DNA of 32,247 nt, taken from positions 1 to 32,247 of the forward strand of contig JAGQMN010000009.1 of assembly GCA_020428645.1 (NCBI GenBank), read 5' to 3'. Below the pieces are notes generated by a model that was not told the DNA's origin, did not search any database, and saw only the letters and a program-made list of their open reading frames with translations. Positions 1 through 8,754 of the stretch are shown here, piece after piece; the first letter of the stretch is position 1; the number at the start of each line of letters is the position of its first letter. The translations under genes and the position numbers were made by a program. The stretch is from Patescibacteria group bacterium. Its GTDB lineage: Bacteria; Patescibacteriota; Minisyncoccia; Phycocordibacterales; UBA1006.

Positions 1-302
1 AGGTCAGCAACGAGACGATTCTGTTCAATTTCTGCAATAATGTCACCCTTCTTCACCTCGTCACCTACGTGAACATTGACGGCTTTTATACGTCCAGAAC
101 TTGCAAATCCGAGATCAACACGGTCACGGGCATCAATCGTTCCTGCCAAGAGTAACTCGTCCGATACATCAGTACGCGTAACGGTGTACGTTGAGTATGG
201 TTCAGCGTTGTTTTTTCGAATAACAATAAGTAGTAGTATCAATAGAATGATACCTCCAATGATCCAGTAGCGTTTTTTAATTTTTTTGAGTGTAGCTAAC
301 AT
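1..302 (-). CDS. Efflux periplasmic adaptor (MFP/HlyD family), N-terminal part
   Basis: Partial gene: the start is at 302 and the reading frame runs off the left edge after 100 codons. A basic N-terminus (MLATLKKIKKRYW) is followed by one membrane anchor (about residues 13-28), then a biotinyl/lipoyl-like barrel with the typical phrases GTIDARDRVDLGF, SGRIKAVNVHVGDEVKKGD and IIAEIEQNRL. This is the pattern of membrane fusion proteins that link an inner-membrane ABC or RND pump to an export path; in CPR bacteria such adaptors usually sit beside MacB-like ABC transporters (family knowledge; the partner lies outside the window). A TATAAT box ends 11 nt before the start codon and there is no Shine-Dalgarno site, so a very short leader is likely. 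Confidence 0.85.
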   Translation of the reverse strand, partial: MLATLKKIKKRYWIIGGIILLILLLIVIRKNNAEPYSTYTVTRTDVSDELLLAGTIDARDRVDLGFASSGRIKAVNVHVGDEVKKGDIIAEIEQNRLVAD

Positions 303-493
303 AGTATTGACTGATTATACCGTAAATTTGAGTATTGTGTATAAATCAATGTATGGACTTGCTATTTTAAAATATCAATATATGCTGAAGATCAGTTTAC
401 TTTTTCTATCAATCATTGGAGCGCCTGGTGCATTATTAATGGGGACATTATTATGTGAACCAGGCTGACTCCAGTGTGTGGAAGATTTCTTTG
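303..493. other. Intergenic stretch without a supported gene
   Basis: AT-rich spacer between the MFP gene and the proposed RNA at 494-664. It contains a 28-codon plus-strand frame (382-468) with a hydrophobic product but no convincing promoter or start signal. A 7-bp inverted repeat (423-429 with 459-465) encloses two copies of CATTATTA. I see no other element. Confidence 0.4.
314..319 (-). promoter_or_regulatory. -10 box of the MFP gene
   Basis: Minus-strand TATAAT, 11 nt from the ATG at 302. No good -35 box is visible. The expected leader is only about 4-5 nt. Confidence 0.55.
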
Positions 494-664
494 AAAAAAA
501 TATGCACTAGTCTGCTTCAGTATTAACCTTGTGAGGTTGGTTTTAATTCCTGAATCCTTGCTAGTGCAACTCGTTGTTGTTTGGTTGTTTAGTTAGCCGT
601 TTGGCTTGATACCGGTGAAGTATTAGGGTTGCTGCTATACGCTTCACCGGTTACAACCAAAACC
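494..664 (-). ncRNA. Candidate structured RNA of unknown class
   Basis: Two folded domains are visible. Domain 1 is a three-way junction: 580-588 pairs with 653-661 (9 bp), enclosing a 4-bp hairpin (595-598/603-606) and a perfect 10-bp hairpin (611-620/642-651, 21-nt loop). Domain 2 is a long hairpin with stems 503-510/561-568 (8 bp), 515-519/550-554, 521-525/543-547 and an AACCT/AGGTT tip (524-528/533-537, alternative to part of the preceding stem). Read on the minus strand, domain 2 is followed by TA and seven U, as in an intrinsic terminator, and a TACAAT box (671-676) lies just upstream of domain 1, giving an RNA of about 170 nt. It does not match RNase P, tmRNA, SRP or any riboswitch I know. 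It could instead be a leader acting on the MFP gene about 190 nt downstream. Confidence 0.45.
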
Positions 665-670
665 ATAATC

Positions 671-676
671 ATTGTA
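671..676 (-). promoter_or_regulatory. Possible -10 box of the candidate RNA
   Basis: Minus-strand TACAAT, the same hexamer used before the exonuclease and rmuC genes. It places the transcript start just before the closing stem of the RNA. No good -35 box is seen. An 8-base complement between 677-684 and 635-642 links the promoter region with the loop of the 10-bp hairpin. Confidence 0.35.
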
Positions 677-718
677 GCGTATAGTTTACTTTTGGTTAGA
701 TTTAATTGCAAACGCTGC

Positions 719-747
719 AAAAAAGCCTGTTTCGTTGACAGGCTTTT
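719..747 (-). terminator. Intrinsic terminator after the SIMPL gene
   Basis: Perfect 10-bp stem (721-730 with 738-747), 7-nt loop, with six U (719-724) on the minus strand. It lies directly after the stop codon of the SIMPL gene. Confidence 0.85.
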
Positions 748-750
748 GTT

Positions 751-1425
751 TTAGTTCAATAGGTATCGCAAGGTTGATACCAGACGCACCTTTTTCATTT
801 CGGGTGATGCTGGGTCTTTTTCGCTGATGTCAAAGACTCCTTGATTTGCCCGCGCAAGAGCACCAATCCCCGCTCCTGAATCTTTGGCAAATTGTTCTGC
901 CGAGGTACGCGCATTCTCGATAGCCTCTGACAACATTTCAGGTTTATAGGTGTTGATGTCGTCGATTTCGTAGCTCACGTAGCTGTCAGACACCACAATG
1001 CCGTCCTCGATTAATGATAGAGTTTCCTGAGAGGTTGTTTTTACAAGGTCAATTTTATCCGTATACACCGACATTGATACACGGGCATTGTAACGGTACT
1101 GTGAACCGCTGTAGGTGTCCTGATAGGTGCTCGCAGGTGAAGTATTGATTTCACCGGCTTCGAATCCTGCCTTTTTCAGGAAATTGGTTACTCCGTTCAC
1201 CTGGGTTGCAATCTGACGATAGAGGTCGGTACTATCGTTTGATTTCACATCAAAATTCATTGTCCAGATAGCCCGATCTGCCTTGATAATACGTTCAGAC
1301 AACCCCTTTACCTCGACGTATTTCCCCTGGTTCGAGAATCCTCGTGCCGAAGACATAAAAATCAATGCCAATAATAACAGCACTCCTCCTGCAACCCCAA
1401 TAATAATTTTAATATTTTTGTTCAT
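751..1425 (-). CDS. SIMPL domain-containing protein (DUF541)
   Basis: 224 aa. Residues 8-26 form a membrane anchor or uncleaved signal. The rest is a SIMPL (DUF541/YggE-like) domain: KYVEVKGLSERIIKADRAIW near the start, the central TDLYRQIATQVNGVTNFLKKAGF and INTSPAS, and the late YEIDDINTYKPEMLSEAIENA and RTSAEQFAKDSG phrases. Family members are periplasmic or surface proteins with poorly defined roles, linked to oxidative-stress tolerance in E. coli (YggE) and signalling in animals. The length is typical. It is a single gene with its own terminator and a -10 box 11 nt before the start; no partner is evident. Confidence 0.88.
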   Translation of the reverse strand: MNKNIKIIIGVAGGVLLLLALIFMSSARGFSNQGKYVEVKGLSERIIKADRAIWTMNFDVKSNDSTDLYRQIATQVNGVTNFLKKAGFEAGEINTSPASTYQDTYSGSQYRYNARVSMSVYTDKIDLVKTTSQETLSLIEDGIVVSDSYVSYEIDDINTYKPEMLSEAIENARTSAEQFAKDSGAGIGALARANQGVFDISEKDPASPEMKKVRLVSTLRYLLN

Positions 1426-1436
1426 AATTAGTTTTA

Positions 1437-1442
1437 ATTATA
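1437..1442 (-). promoter_or_regulatory. -10 box of the SIMPL gene
   Basis: Minus-strand TATAAT ending 11 nt before the ATG. The -35 region falls in the 3' end of the upstream gene and is weak. Confidence 0.5.
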
Positions 1443-1451
1443 TCACTGTAT

Positions 1452-2264
1452 TTAAAATAATTCGTTTTCAAATTTATGTTCCTGTACCTCAATCAATTTC
1501 CTGACTTGATTTTTATAAGTAACTTTTGCTTTAATTTTTAATTTTTTACCCAGAAATTCTTGCCTTCTTTCTAGGTTAAAATCTAAATCTTCAAGAAAAA
1601 TCATTTGTACGTCTTTTTCAGTTCCATCAACTCTGAAGTTAAACGGGTTTTCATCGTAAAATTTACTTACACTAACCACCCCAATAAGTTCCTCTTCTTT
1701 TATATATTCTAAACTTTGTTGTTGAGAATTATCTTCCTGGATACCATCTAAAATACGATTTTTATCTTGAGTATTGATAATAATGTTAACATCTCCATCA
1801 CCATTATTGATTACGAGATTGTTACCATTACCAGTAATTGGAGCCATTGTTTTTTCAATACTATTTCTTATCTTTGAGTTGTCTCGTAAAGCATCAATAA
1901 TTTCTTGTTTTGGTTGGTAACTATTCTCATTTCTATGAAGATAATGATCAAATGTATCTTGTAGAAAAGGCATAATAAAAACTGCAATTAAATTTAAAGT
2001 GGTCTCATTCTTCTTTATGAATTTAACAATTTGTTTTAAGGAACCTTGTTCAATTTTAATAATTATTTGAAAATCCGTTTCAGAACGAGTTATCTTTTCT
2101 GCGTCCACATAAATATCTAAAATTTCAGAAATCAAAATCTTTAATCCCTGAAGTTCGCTTAACAATTCGTCCAAAGGTATCTCTCCATTATTAAATTTCT
2201 CACCCTCATATTTTAAAATCAATGTTTCTTCATAAACAAGTTGATTACCAAAAATATCAGTCAT
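1452..2264 (-). CDS. Orphan two-part protein, possibly DUF7946/DUF7947-like
   Basis: 270 aa, not recognised with certainty. Residues 10-100 (ETLILKYEGEKFNNGEIPLD, then a helical LLSELQGLKILISEILDIY and IIIKIEQGSLKQIVKFI) resemble the N-terminal half of soluble two-domain proteins found on plasmids and phages. The middle has a low-complexity, Asn/Gly-rich turn region (about 143-165, GNGNNLVINNGDGDVNIIIN) and the C-terminal 70 residues look like a beta-rich OB-like domain. The gene is AT-rich compared with the ATP synthase genes beside it, which fits an accessory gene. A TATACT box lies 6 nt before the ATG. No signal peptide or convincing transmembrane segment is visible. Function unknown. Confidence 0.75.
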   Translation of the reverse strand: MTDIFGNQLVYEETLILKYEGEKFNNGEIPLDELLSELQGLKILISEILDIYVDAEKITRSETDFQIIIKIEQGSLKQIVKFIKKNETTLNLIAVFIMPFLQDTFDHYLHRNENSYQPKQEIIDALRDNSKIRNSIEKTMAPITGNGNNLVINNGDGDVNIIINTQDKNRILDGIQEDNSQQQSLEYIKEEELIGVVSVSKFYDENPFNFRVDGTEKDVQMIFLEDLDFNLERRQEFLGKKLKIKAKVTYKNQVRKLIEVQEHKFENELF

Positions 2265-2270
2265 GCAAGG

Positions 2271-2276
2271 AGTATA
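2271..2276 (-). promoter_or_regulatory. -10 box of the orphan gene at 1452-2264
   Basis: Minus-strand TATACT with a 6-nt gap to the ATG; the transcript should be leaderless. It lies directly after the U-tract of the long hairpin that ends the ATP synthase operon. Confidence 0.6.
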
Positions 2277-2278
2277 TC

Positions 2279-2399
2279 AAAAAACCACAAAACGAGATAG
2301 AGAGCGAGGCGCTAAGGCGCGAGGACAGGCGGCGTATACAATACGACAAGTGTCCGAGCGCCGAAAGCAACAAAGCTATCTGCTCATTTTGTGGTTTTT
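2279..2399 (-). terminator. Long nested hairpin ending the ATP synthase operon
   Basis: About 120 nt fold into one extended imperfect hairpin: 2280-2292/2387-2399 (13 bp), 2296-2300/2376-2380, 2316-2320/2358-2362, 2323-2327/2351-2355, and a tip of 2333-2337/2341-2345 with a 3-nt loop. On the minus strand it ends in a U-run (2279-2284) directly after the operon. The interior is GC-rich, unlike its surroundings, so this may be a mobile or repeated palindromic element that doubles as the terminator. Confidence 0.65.
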
Positions 2400-2400
2400 A

Positions 2401-2829
2401 TTATTTGCGTTGACCTTTTTGGGCAAGTTTTACTCTGTTAAGTTCCCTCGCAATATCTCTCTCGAGTTTTGCGAAATCAACGTCTTCTTCGTGGTGTTTT
2501 TGATCCATAAAGTCTTGGGCACGTTTCAATGCTTCTTCGGCGCGTTCGATATCAATCTCGCTCGCGTTTTCAGAACGATCAGAGAGAATTACAACCTCGC
2601 TTCCATGACGTACTTCGAGGATTCCGCCATCAATCGCGTGGTAGACTTCTTTGCCGTCTTTTTTCACCATGGCTTGTCCGATGGTTAATGGAACAATCAA
2701 TGGAATATGCTCTGGGAGAACAGTAATCTCACCTTCTGATGTGGTCACGGTGATTTGATCAACATAATCATCGTACACAGTGCGAAGTGGTGTCGTAATC
2801 ACGACGTGTAGTTGTTTGTTTGCTGACAT
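2401..2829 (-). CDS. atpC: ATP synthase F1 subunit epsilon
   Basis: 142 aa, normal length. The N-terminal beta-sandwich is clear (LHVVITTPLRTVYDDYVDQI, then TSEGEITVLPEHIPLIVPLT and HAIDGGILEVRHGSEVVIL), followed by a helical C-terminal part (ASEIDIERAEEALKRAQDFM). Epsilon sits on the central stalk with gamma, couples rotation to the c ring and in many bacteria inhibits ATP hydrolysis through its C-terminal helices. Last gene of the operon, 12 nt after atpD. A basic tail (AQKGQRK) ends the protein. No Shine-Dalgarno site precedes the start. Confidence 0.95.
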   Translation of the reverse strand: MSANKQLHVVITTPLRTVYDDYVDQITVTTSEGEITVLPEHIPLIVPLTIGQAMVKKDGKEVYHAIDGGILEVRHGSEVVILSDRSENASEIDIERAEEALKRAQDFMDQKHHEEDVDFAKLERDIARELNRVKLAQKGQRK

Positions 2830-2841
2830 ACGACTACAGGG

Positions 2842-4254
<1,413 letters not shown>

Positions 4255-4258
4255 TTAA

Positions 4259-5143
4259 TTACGACATTGCTGACGATCCCCCAACGATTTCGGCAATTTC
4301 TTGGGTAATGGATGCCTGCCGTGCACGGTTATAGTTAAGTCTAAGGTCTTCGAGCATTTCACTCGCGTTATCTGATGCGTTACGCATCGCCATTACGCGG
4401 GCGCTGTGTTCTGATGCCAATGATTCAAGAAGGAGCTGGTAGATCACCGTCATGAGTACCGCTGGTACCACGGTGTCGAGCACTTCTTGTTCATTTGGTT
4501 CAAAGGTGTACTGCGCGAGTGATTTTTTATCAGCCTGTTCTTTTAGTGAAAGCAGTTTTTCGGTTCGATCAACGTCGAGCGGAATCATCGGAATGACACG
4601 TGCTTCAAATGATAGTGATGAAACGAATTTCGTATACGCTACGACCACCTGACGGTACGATTCATCACTGCGGTAGGCTTCGGTCACTGTATGCAGGAGC
4701 GAACGTACCTCGCCTCCGGTAAAGTAATCCGAAAATTCGGTGAAACTCGCAATCACGTTGAGATTATTTCGTCCCGCAATTCGTTCAGATTGTTTACCAA
4801 CAACAATAGCATCAATAGATGTGCCAGGGTGTTCGTTTACAAAATTGGTTACCTGTTTTGATACGTTCATATTGTATCCGCCACAGAGTCCCTTGTTCGA
4901 TGCGATGATCACCATCAATACCCTTGTCCCGGTTTCTCGTTCCTCGAGAAATGGATGACTGAGTTGTCGATGAACGTGGAGATTTTCGAGGAGTTCGAAT
5001 GATCGTGTTGCAAAGATGTCAGACGCAGCTCGTTTTTCGACTGACTTTTTCATCTTTGATACCGAGATCATCTCCATAGCCTTGGTAATCTTTCCGATGT
5101 TCTGAACCGACTTCATTTTTTGTTTAATCGTTTTTGTCTGCAT
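4259..5143 (-). CDS. atpG: ATP synthase F1 subunit gamma
   Basis: 294 aa, normal length. The central-stalk rotor is identified by the N-terminal helix (TIKQKMKSVQNIGKITKAM, then MISVSKMKK), the middle Rossmann-like part (ASNKGLCGGYNMNVSKQV) and the C-terminal helix (SARVMAMRNASDNASEMLE, NYNRARQASITQEIAEIVGG). The coiled coil turns inside the alpha3-beta3 ring and contacts epsilon and the c ring. 18 nt separate it from atpA and 13 nt from atpD. No Shine-Dalgarno site. Confidence 0.97.
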   Translation of the reverse strand: MQTKTIKQKMKSVQNIGKITKAMEMISVSKMKKSVEKRAASDIFATRSFELLENLHVHRQLSHPFLEERETGTRVLMVIIASNKGLCGGYNMNVSKQVTNFVNEHPGTSIDAIVVGKQSERIAGRNNLNVIASFTEFSDYFTGGEVRSLLHTVTEAYRSDESYRQVVVAYTKFVSSLSFEARVIPMIPLDVDRTEKLLSLKEQADKKSLAQYTFEPNEQEVLDTVVPAVLMTVIYQLLLESLASEHSARVMAMRNASDNASEMLEDLRLNYNRARQASITQEIAEIVGGSSAMS

Positions 5144-5161
5144 GGTTCGAAAATCGTTAGG

Positions 5162-6658
5162 TTATCCAGTAAATACGTCGTTGAATTCAGTGATCGCTGC
5201 CTTGAGCGCGTCTTGAGTCGCGTCTTCCCAACCCTTGTTAATATCAGCGAGGAGCGACGATTTAGACGCCTCGAGGAATGCGTAAAATTCAGATTCCCAC
5301 TTTTGAATATCCTGTCGTTCAATATTTTTGAGGAATCCATTATTGAGTGCGTAGATTGATGCCACCTGTTTTGCCATGGTGATTGGGCTGTACTGTTTCT
5401 GTTTCAATAGTTCAACTGATTTTGCACCATGGTCGAGGGTGGCCTTGGTTTGTGGGTCGAGGTCTGAGTCAAATTGTGCAAATGATTCGAGCTCTCGGTA
5501 CTGTGCGAGTGCAAGTTTCATTGGTCCTGCAGTTTTCTTCATTGCCTTGGTTTGTGCTGATCCTCCTACACGTGATACTGAGAATCCAACGTTAATCGCT
5601 GGGCGAATACCTTTGTTAAAGAGCCCTGCTTCGAGGAAGATTTGCCCATCGGTAATTGAAATTACGTTGGTTGGAATGTATGCAGAGATATCACCTCCCT
5701 GGGTTTCAATAACTGGCAATGCAGTAATCGATCCTCCTCCATTATCTGCATTCAAACGACACGCTCGTTCGAGAAGTCGTGAGTGGAGGTAGAATACGTC
5801 TCCTGGGTATGCCTCACGTCCTGGTGGGCGTCGCAAGAGGAGTGAGATTTCACGGTATGCTGCAGCATGTTTCGTCAGGTCATCGTACACAACGAGCACG
5901 TCTTCACCCTTATCAAGGAAGTACTCACCAATTGCGACACCAGCATACGGTGCAATGTATTGAAGCGCTGAAGAATCAGACGCACCAGCCAAGACAACAG
6001 TGGTATAATCCATTGCTCCTGCTGATTCTAATTTTTGAACAGCGCGCATTACCTTTGATTTTTTCTGTCCAATGGCAACGTACACACATTTCATGTTCTG
6101 TCCTTTTTGGTTGATGATAGTGTCGATAGCGAGTGCTGTTTTACCGGTCTGGCGGTCTCCAATGATGAGTTCTCGTTGTCCTCGTCCGATTGGAACGAGC
6201 GCGTCGATTACCTTGATACCTGTTTGCATTGGTACTGATACGGGCTCACGAGTCATAACACCAGGAGCCACACGTTCGATCAACTGATCAACGTCTTTTT
6301 TAATATCACCATTTCCATCAACAGGTTGTGCGAGTGGGTTCACCACGCGTCCAACAATAGCATCACCGACCGGGATCGAGAGAATCTGCCCGGTTCGCTT
6401 TGCCTTATCACCTTCTTTGATGGCGAGGTAATCACCAAGCACAATAATACCTACGGTGTCTTCTTCGAGGTTGAGTGCTACCCCAATGGTTCCATTCTCA
6501 AACTCAATCATTTCAGATGCCTGACACTGCGAAAGCCCTGAGACACGCGCAATACCATCCCCAACTGCCTGAACAATACCGTATTCAGTAACGTCAACAG
6601 TTTTTTCAAAGCTGTTAATTTGCTCTTCAATTTTTTTAATAAGTGTTTCTGTATTCAT
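5162..6658 (-). CDS. atpA: ATP synthase F1 subunit alpha
   Basis: 498 aa, full length. Non-catalytic nucleotide-binding subunit. The beta-barrel domain comes first ([16 protein letters not shown] at 27-42), then the P-loop GDRQTGKT at 167-174, [20 protein letters not shown], the [20 protein letters not shown] segment, and [17 protein letters not shown] carrying the arginine finger. The C-terminal helical domain is present. The gene lies 7 nt after atpH, in the usual H-A-G-D-C order. No Shine-Dalgarno site precedes the ATG. Confidence 0.98.
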   Translation of the reverse strand: MNTETLIKKIEEQINSFEKTVDVTEYGIVQAVGDGIARVSGLSQCQASEMIEFENGTIGVALNLEEDTVGIIVLGDYLAIKEGDKAKRTGQILSIPVGDAIVGRVVNPLAQPVDGNGDIKKDVDQLIERVAPGVMTREPVSVPMQTGIKVIDALVPIGRGQRELIIGDRQTGKTALAIDTIINQKGQNMKCVYVAIGQKKSKVMRAVQKLESAGAMDYTTVVLAGASDSSALQYIAPYAGVAIGEYFLDKGEDVLVVYDDLTKHAAAYREISLLLRRPPGREAYPGDVFYLHSRLLERACRLNADNGGGSITALPVIETQGGDISAYIPTNVISITDGQIFLEAGLFNKGIRPAINVGFSVSRVGGSAQTKAMKKTAGPMKLALAQYRELESFAQFDSDLDPQTKATLDHGAKSVELLKQKQYSPITMAKQVASIYALNNGFLKNIERQDIQKWESEFYAFLEASKSSLLADINKGWEDATQDALKAAITEFNDVFTG

Positions 6659-6665
6659 ATCAGTG

Positions 6666-7046
6666 TTATCGAGTTAACGTCGTTTTAAGTCTCGTAACTT
6701 GGTGATGGAGTGACCCATCGTACATGTGTCCTTGGTAGGTTGCCTTAAATCCACCAACTACCGATGGATCACGTGTCTCCTCTACCCTAACGTCCTTTGG
6801 TGCACCGGTGGTACTGCGGATATTGTCGATGTCTTTTTTGGTAAGTTCGTAGCGAGAGATAATGCGCAGTATGGTATCGGACGATGCACTCGATGTAAGA
6901 CGTCGTACGTGATCGAGTACTTGTGGCAAAATCCCTGAGAGGTTATGTGCCTCAATGTATCCCAAAAAACGTTTGAGTTCTTTCTCTGCGTTAGGTTGTT
7001 CAGCGAGTTTGATTGCAAACTCTGCAAGCGTGCGAGATTTCATCAT
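6666..7046 (-). CDS. atpH: ATP synthase F1 subunit delta (short form)
   Basis: 126 aa against about 175-180 aa for the family. Delta (OSCP-like) links the b stalk to the top of F1. The C-terminal half is well kept ([20 protein letters not shown] and [10 protein letters not shown], matching the family's DPSIIGG...DGSVRRQL pattern), while the N-terminal helical bundle is reduced to roughly 60 residues. The short form is probably genuine: the reading frame starts 4 nt after atpF ends, leaving no room for a longer product. Starts at MM or the next M are both possible. Lineage reduction is the likely cause. Confidence 0.88.
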   Translation of the reverse strand: MMKSRTLAEFAIKLAEQPNAEKELKRFLGYIEAHNLSGILPQVLDHVRRLTSSASSDTILRIISRYELTKKDIDNIRSTTGAPKDVRVEETRDPSVVGGFKATYQGHMYDGSLHHQVTRLKTTLTR

Positions 7047-7050
7047 AGAA

Positions 7051-7554
7051 CTACTGATTTTTTAAGAGCTCGAGCGCTCGCTTGCTCACTTCAGCGTTAC
7101 GTTTCGTATCAACGTCTTCTTCGAGGATTTTTTGAACACCCATAGCTACCAAACCAGCTGTCTTCTCAAAAAGTTCTTTTTCCATCTGCGTTTTGTTCTT
7201 TTCGATTTGAACATCTGCTTTTGCAACGATAGCATCCGCTTCTTCTTGAGCTTTTTTCTTGGCGTGTGCAAGCTGATCATCAGCTGTTTCTTTTGCACTA
7301 GCAACAATGCCGTTGGCTTCTGCGCGGGCTTGTTTCAACGCTTCTTCGGCTTGTTGTTGTGCAACGAGCAGTTCTGTTTCAGATTGCTGTGCTTTATCGA
7401 TACCCTGTTGAATCATTGAGCGACGATCATCAATGATTTTTTTCATTGGACCAAACACCCACTTCTTTAAAATGAAGTAGATGATTAAAAAGCTTACCAA
7501 GTTTGCAATAGCAACGCGGTAATCAAATCCAATTGTTCCTAAAATTTCAAGCAT
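7051..7554 (-). CDS. atpF: ATP synthase Fo subunit b
   Basis: 167 aa using the ATG at 7554. The open frame extends further upstream but would overlap atpE, and the family begins as here, with a short N-terminus followed by a membrane helix (about 12-30, YRVAIANLVSFLIIYFILKK). A long charged helix follows (FGPMKKIIDDRR, then repeated Ala/Glu/Lys/Gln-rich turns to residue 167), the dimeric peripheral stalk that holds alpha3-beta3 and delta against subunit a. 37 nt separate it from atpE, 4 nt from atpH. Confidence 0.95.
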   Translation of the reverse strand: MLEILGTIGFDYRVAIANLVSFLIIYFILKKWVFGPMKKIIDDRRSMIQQGIDKAQQSETELLVAQQQAEEALKQARAEANGIVASAKETADDQLAHAKKKAQEEADAIVAKADVQIEKNKTQMEKELFEKTAGLVAMGVQKILEEDVDTKRNAEVSKRALELLKNQ

Positions 7555-7591
7555 GATACGGGCTGAGTGTGTAGTAAATAATGAATAATAA

Positions 7592-7807
7592 TTAGATAAG
7601 GAAGAAAAGTGCGAATGCGTAGAGTGCGGTTGACTCAGCAAGTGCAACTCCAATGAGCATTCGTGTAAAGATGGTTCCTGCCATTTCTGGGTTTCGTCCC
7701 ATAGCTTCGAGTGCTTTTCCAATGAGGTATCCCTCACCAATACCTGAACCGAACATAGATACGGTTGCAAGTCCCTTTCCAATAAGTTTTGCTGCTTCTT
7801 CTGTCAT
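7592..7807 (-). CDS. atpE: ATP synthase Fo subunit c with two-carboxylate ion site
   Basis: 71 aa, two membrane helices joined by the polar RNPE loop (38-41). The ion-binding carboxylate is E58 in LAESTALY; S59 and Y63 match the sodium-coordinating Ser and Tyr of Na+-type rotors. In helix 1 the GIGEGY motif places E25 exactly 33 residues before E58, where Ilyobacter/Propionigenium c rings have Gln32; Fusobacterium nucleatum has Glu there and its ring binds Na+ through two carboxylates (Glu32/Glu65). Sodium coupling is therefore likely but inferred. The protein is short at both ends. Its 104-nt upstream gap, the largest in the operon, carries two hairpins. Confidence 0.96.
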   Translation of the reverse strand: MTEEAAKLIGKGLATVSMFGSGIGEGYLIGKALEAMGRNPEMAGTIFTRMLIGVALAESTALYAFALFFLI

Positions 7808-7843
7808 AACAATAAATAAACTAATGTTTTCTTAAATAAATTT

Positions 7844-7883
7844 GAACCGAAAGGCTCATTGTAAGCGGAGAAACTATTTCCCC
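7844..7883 (-). promoter_or_regulatory. Two hairpins in the atpB-atpE spacer
   Basis: On the minus strand GGGGAAA pairs with TTTCTCC around a 3-nt loop (7867-7883) and GAGCC pairs with GGTTC around TTTC (7844-7857). Both contain a G-U pair that exists only in the minus-strand RNA, which supports folding in the operon transcript. They lie 37-76 nt before atpE, the subunit needed in greatest number, so a role in mRNA stability or atpE translation is plausible. Confidence 0.5.
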
Positions 7884-7911
7884 GACTACCATGAATCTTT
7901 TGATATATGTT

Positions 7912-8712
7912 CTACTCTTGCGTTCCTGCTTCTTCGGCTGGTTTGATTGCAAGCATGTAGTACGCTGCGACGAGTACTGCAAACACCATTGCCTGAAGAG
8001 CACCAACGAAAATGTTCATTCCATACCACACACCTGGCAAGATGTATGCGAATGCTCCGAGTAAAATAATCATAAGGATTTGTCCTGCGTACATGTTGGC
8101 GAAGAGACGAATCGAGAGTGAAATGACCTTTGCGATTTCACCAACAATGTCGAGTACTCCAACAAAGAGATCGACAAGAGAAATTGAACCCTCCCCAATA
8201 CTTTTCTTGAATCCCTTGATAACATCTCTGAATTTAAAGAATTTTTCAAGGTACGCAATAATTCCCCATTCTTTAATACTAATCAGATTGATTACGATAA
8301 TTGACCCAAGGGCAAGCCCAAATGTCGTATTAAAGTCACCGGTTGGTGTTTGAAAGAGTTGGTTACCATTCACCATAATTTCAGAGAGGCCCGGAACAAG
8401 CCCAAGCAGGTTTGCAACCAAGAGGTATATGAACATGGCACCAATCACTGGAAAAATAACCTCTGAACGTTTTTTGTCATTCGTAACCTCATCGAGCATA
8501 TCAACCATACCAACATAGAGAAATTCCATTACGGTTTGAAAACGAGTAGGAATGGTTGTGAATGTTTTTCGTACCACAACTGCAAGAACAACAAAGAGCA
8601 CAATAATGAGAAAAATCATTACTGTTGATGCGGCGATTGGAAAACCAGCAACATCAAATAAAAATACTGGATCAATACCAGGGATATCCCGTTGTATGCT
8701 AAAAAAGTTCAT
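7912..8712 (-). CDS. atpB: ATP synthase Fo subunit a
   Basis: 266 aa, five to six membrane helices. The essential stator arginine is R202 in SLSIRLFANMYAG, and the last helix carries the conserved Gln (LQAMVFAVLVAAYY, Q240). Earlier landmarks are PTRFQTVMEFLYVGMVDML and LLVANLLGLVPG. Subunit a provides the two half-channels through which ions enter and leave the c ring. It lies 42 nt after the AtpZ-like gene and 104 nt before atpE. The ion choice (H+ or Na+) is read from the c subunit rather than from this protein. Confidence 0.97.
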   Translation of the reverse strand: MNFFSIQRDIPGIDPVFLFDVAGFPIAASTVMIFLIIVLFVVLAVVVRKTFTTIPTRFQTVMEFLYVGMVDMLDEVTNDKKRSEVIFPVIGAMFIYLLVANLLGLVPGLSEIMVNGNQLFQTPTGDFNTTFGLALGSIIVINLISIKEWGIIAYLEKFFKFRDVIKGFKKSIGEGSISLVDLFVGVLDIVGEIAKVISLSIRLFANMYAGQILMIILLGAFAYILPGVWYGMNIFVGALQAMVFAVLVAAYYMLAIKPAEEAGTQE

Positions 8713-8754
8713 GTAAAAAACAGTGTTCTGAGAAACAATATCACTATTGTAGTA

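Noticed and set aside
382-468. 28-codon plus-strand frame with hydrophobic product
   Set aside because: No good promoter or start signal, and it lies in an AT-rich spacer where such frames arise by chance.
455-490. Weak likeness to the conserved SRP RNA loop
   Set aside because: Only an ACCAGG and a GGAAG are shared; the GGAAGGAAGCAGCC core and its pairing are absent.
5376-5792. 138-codon frame antisense to atpA
   Set aside because: Shadow frame of a highly conserved gene; low-complexity, Ser-rich product with no start signals.
7555-7782. Upstream extension of atpF
   Set aside because: It overlaps atpE and does not resemble subunit b; the family start is at 7554.
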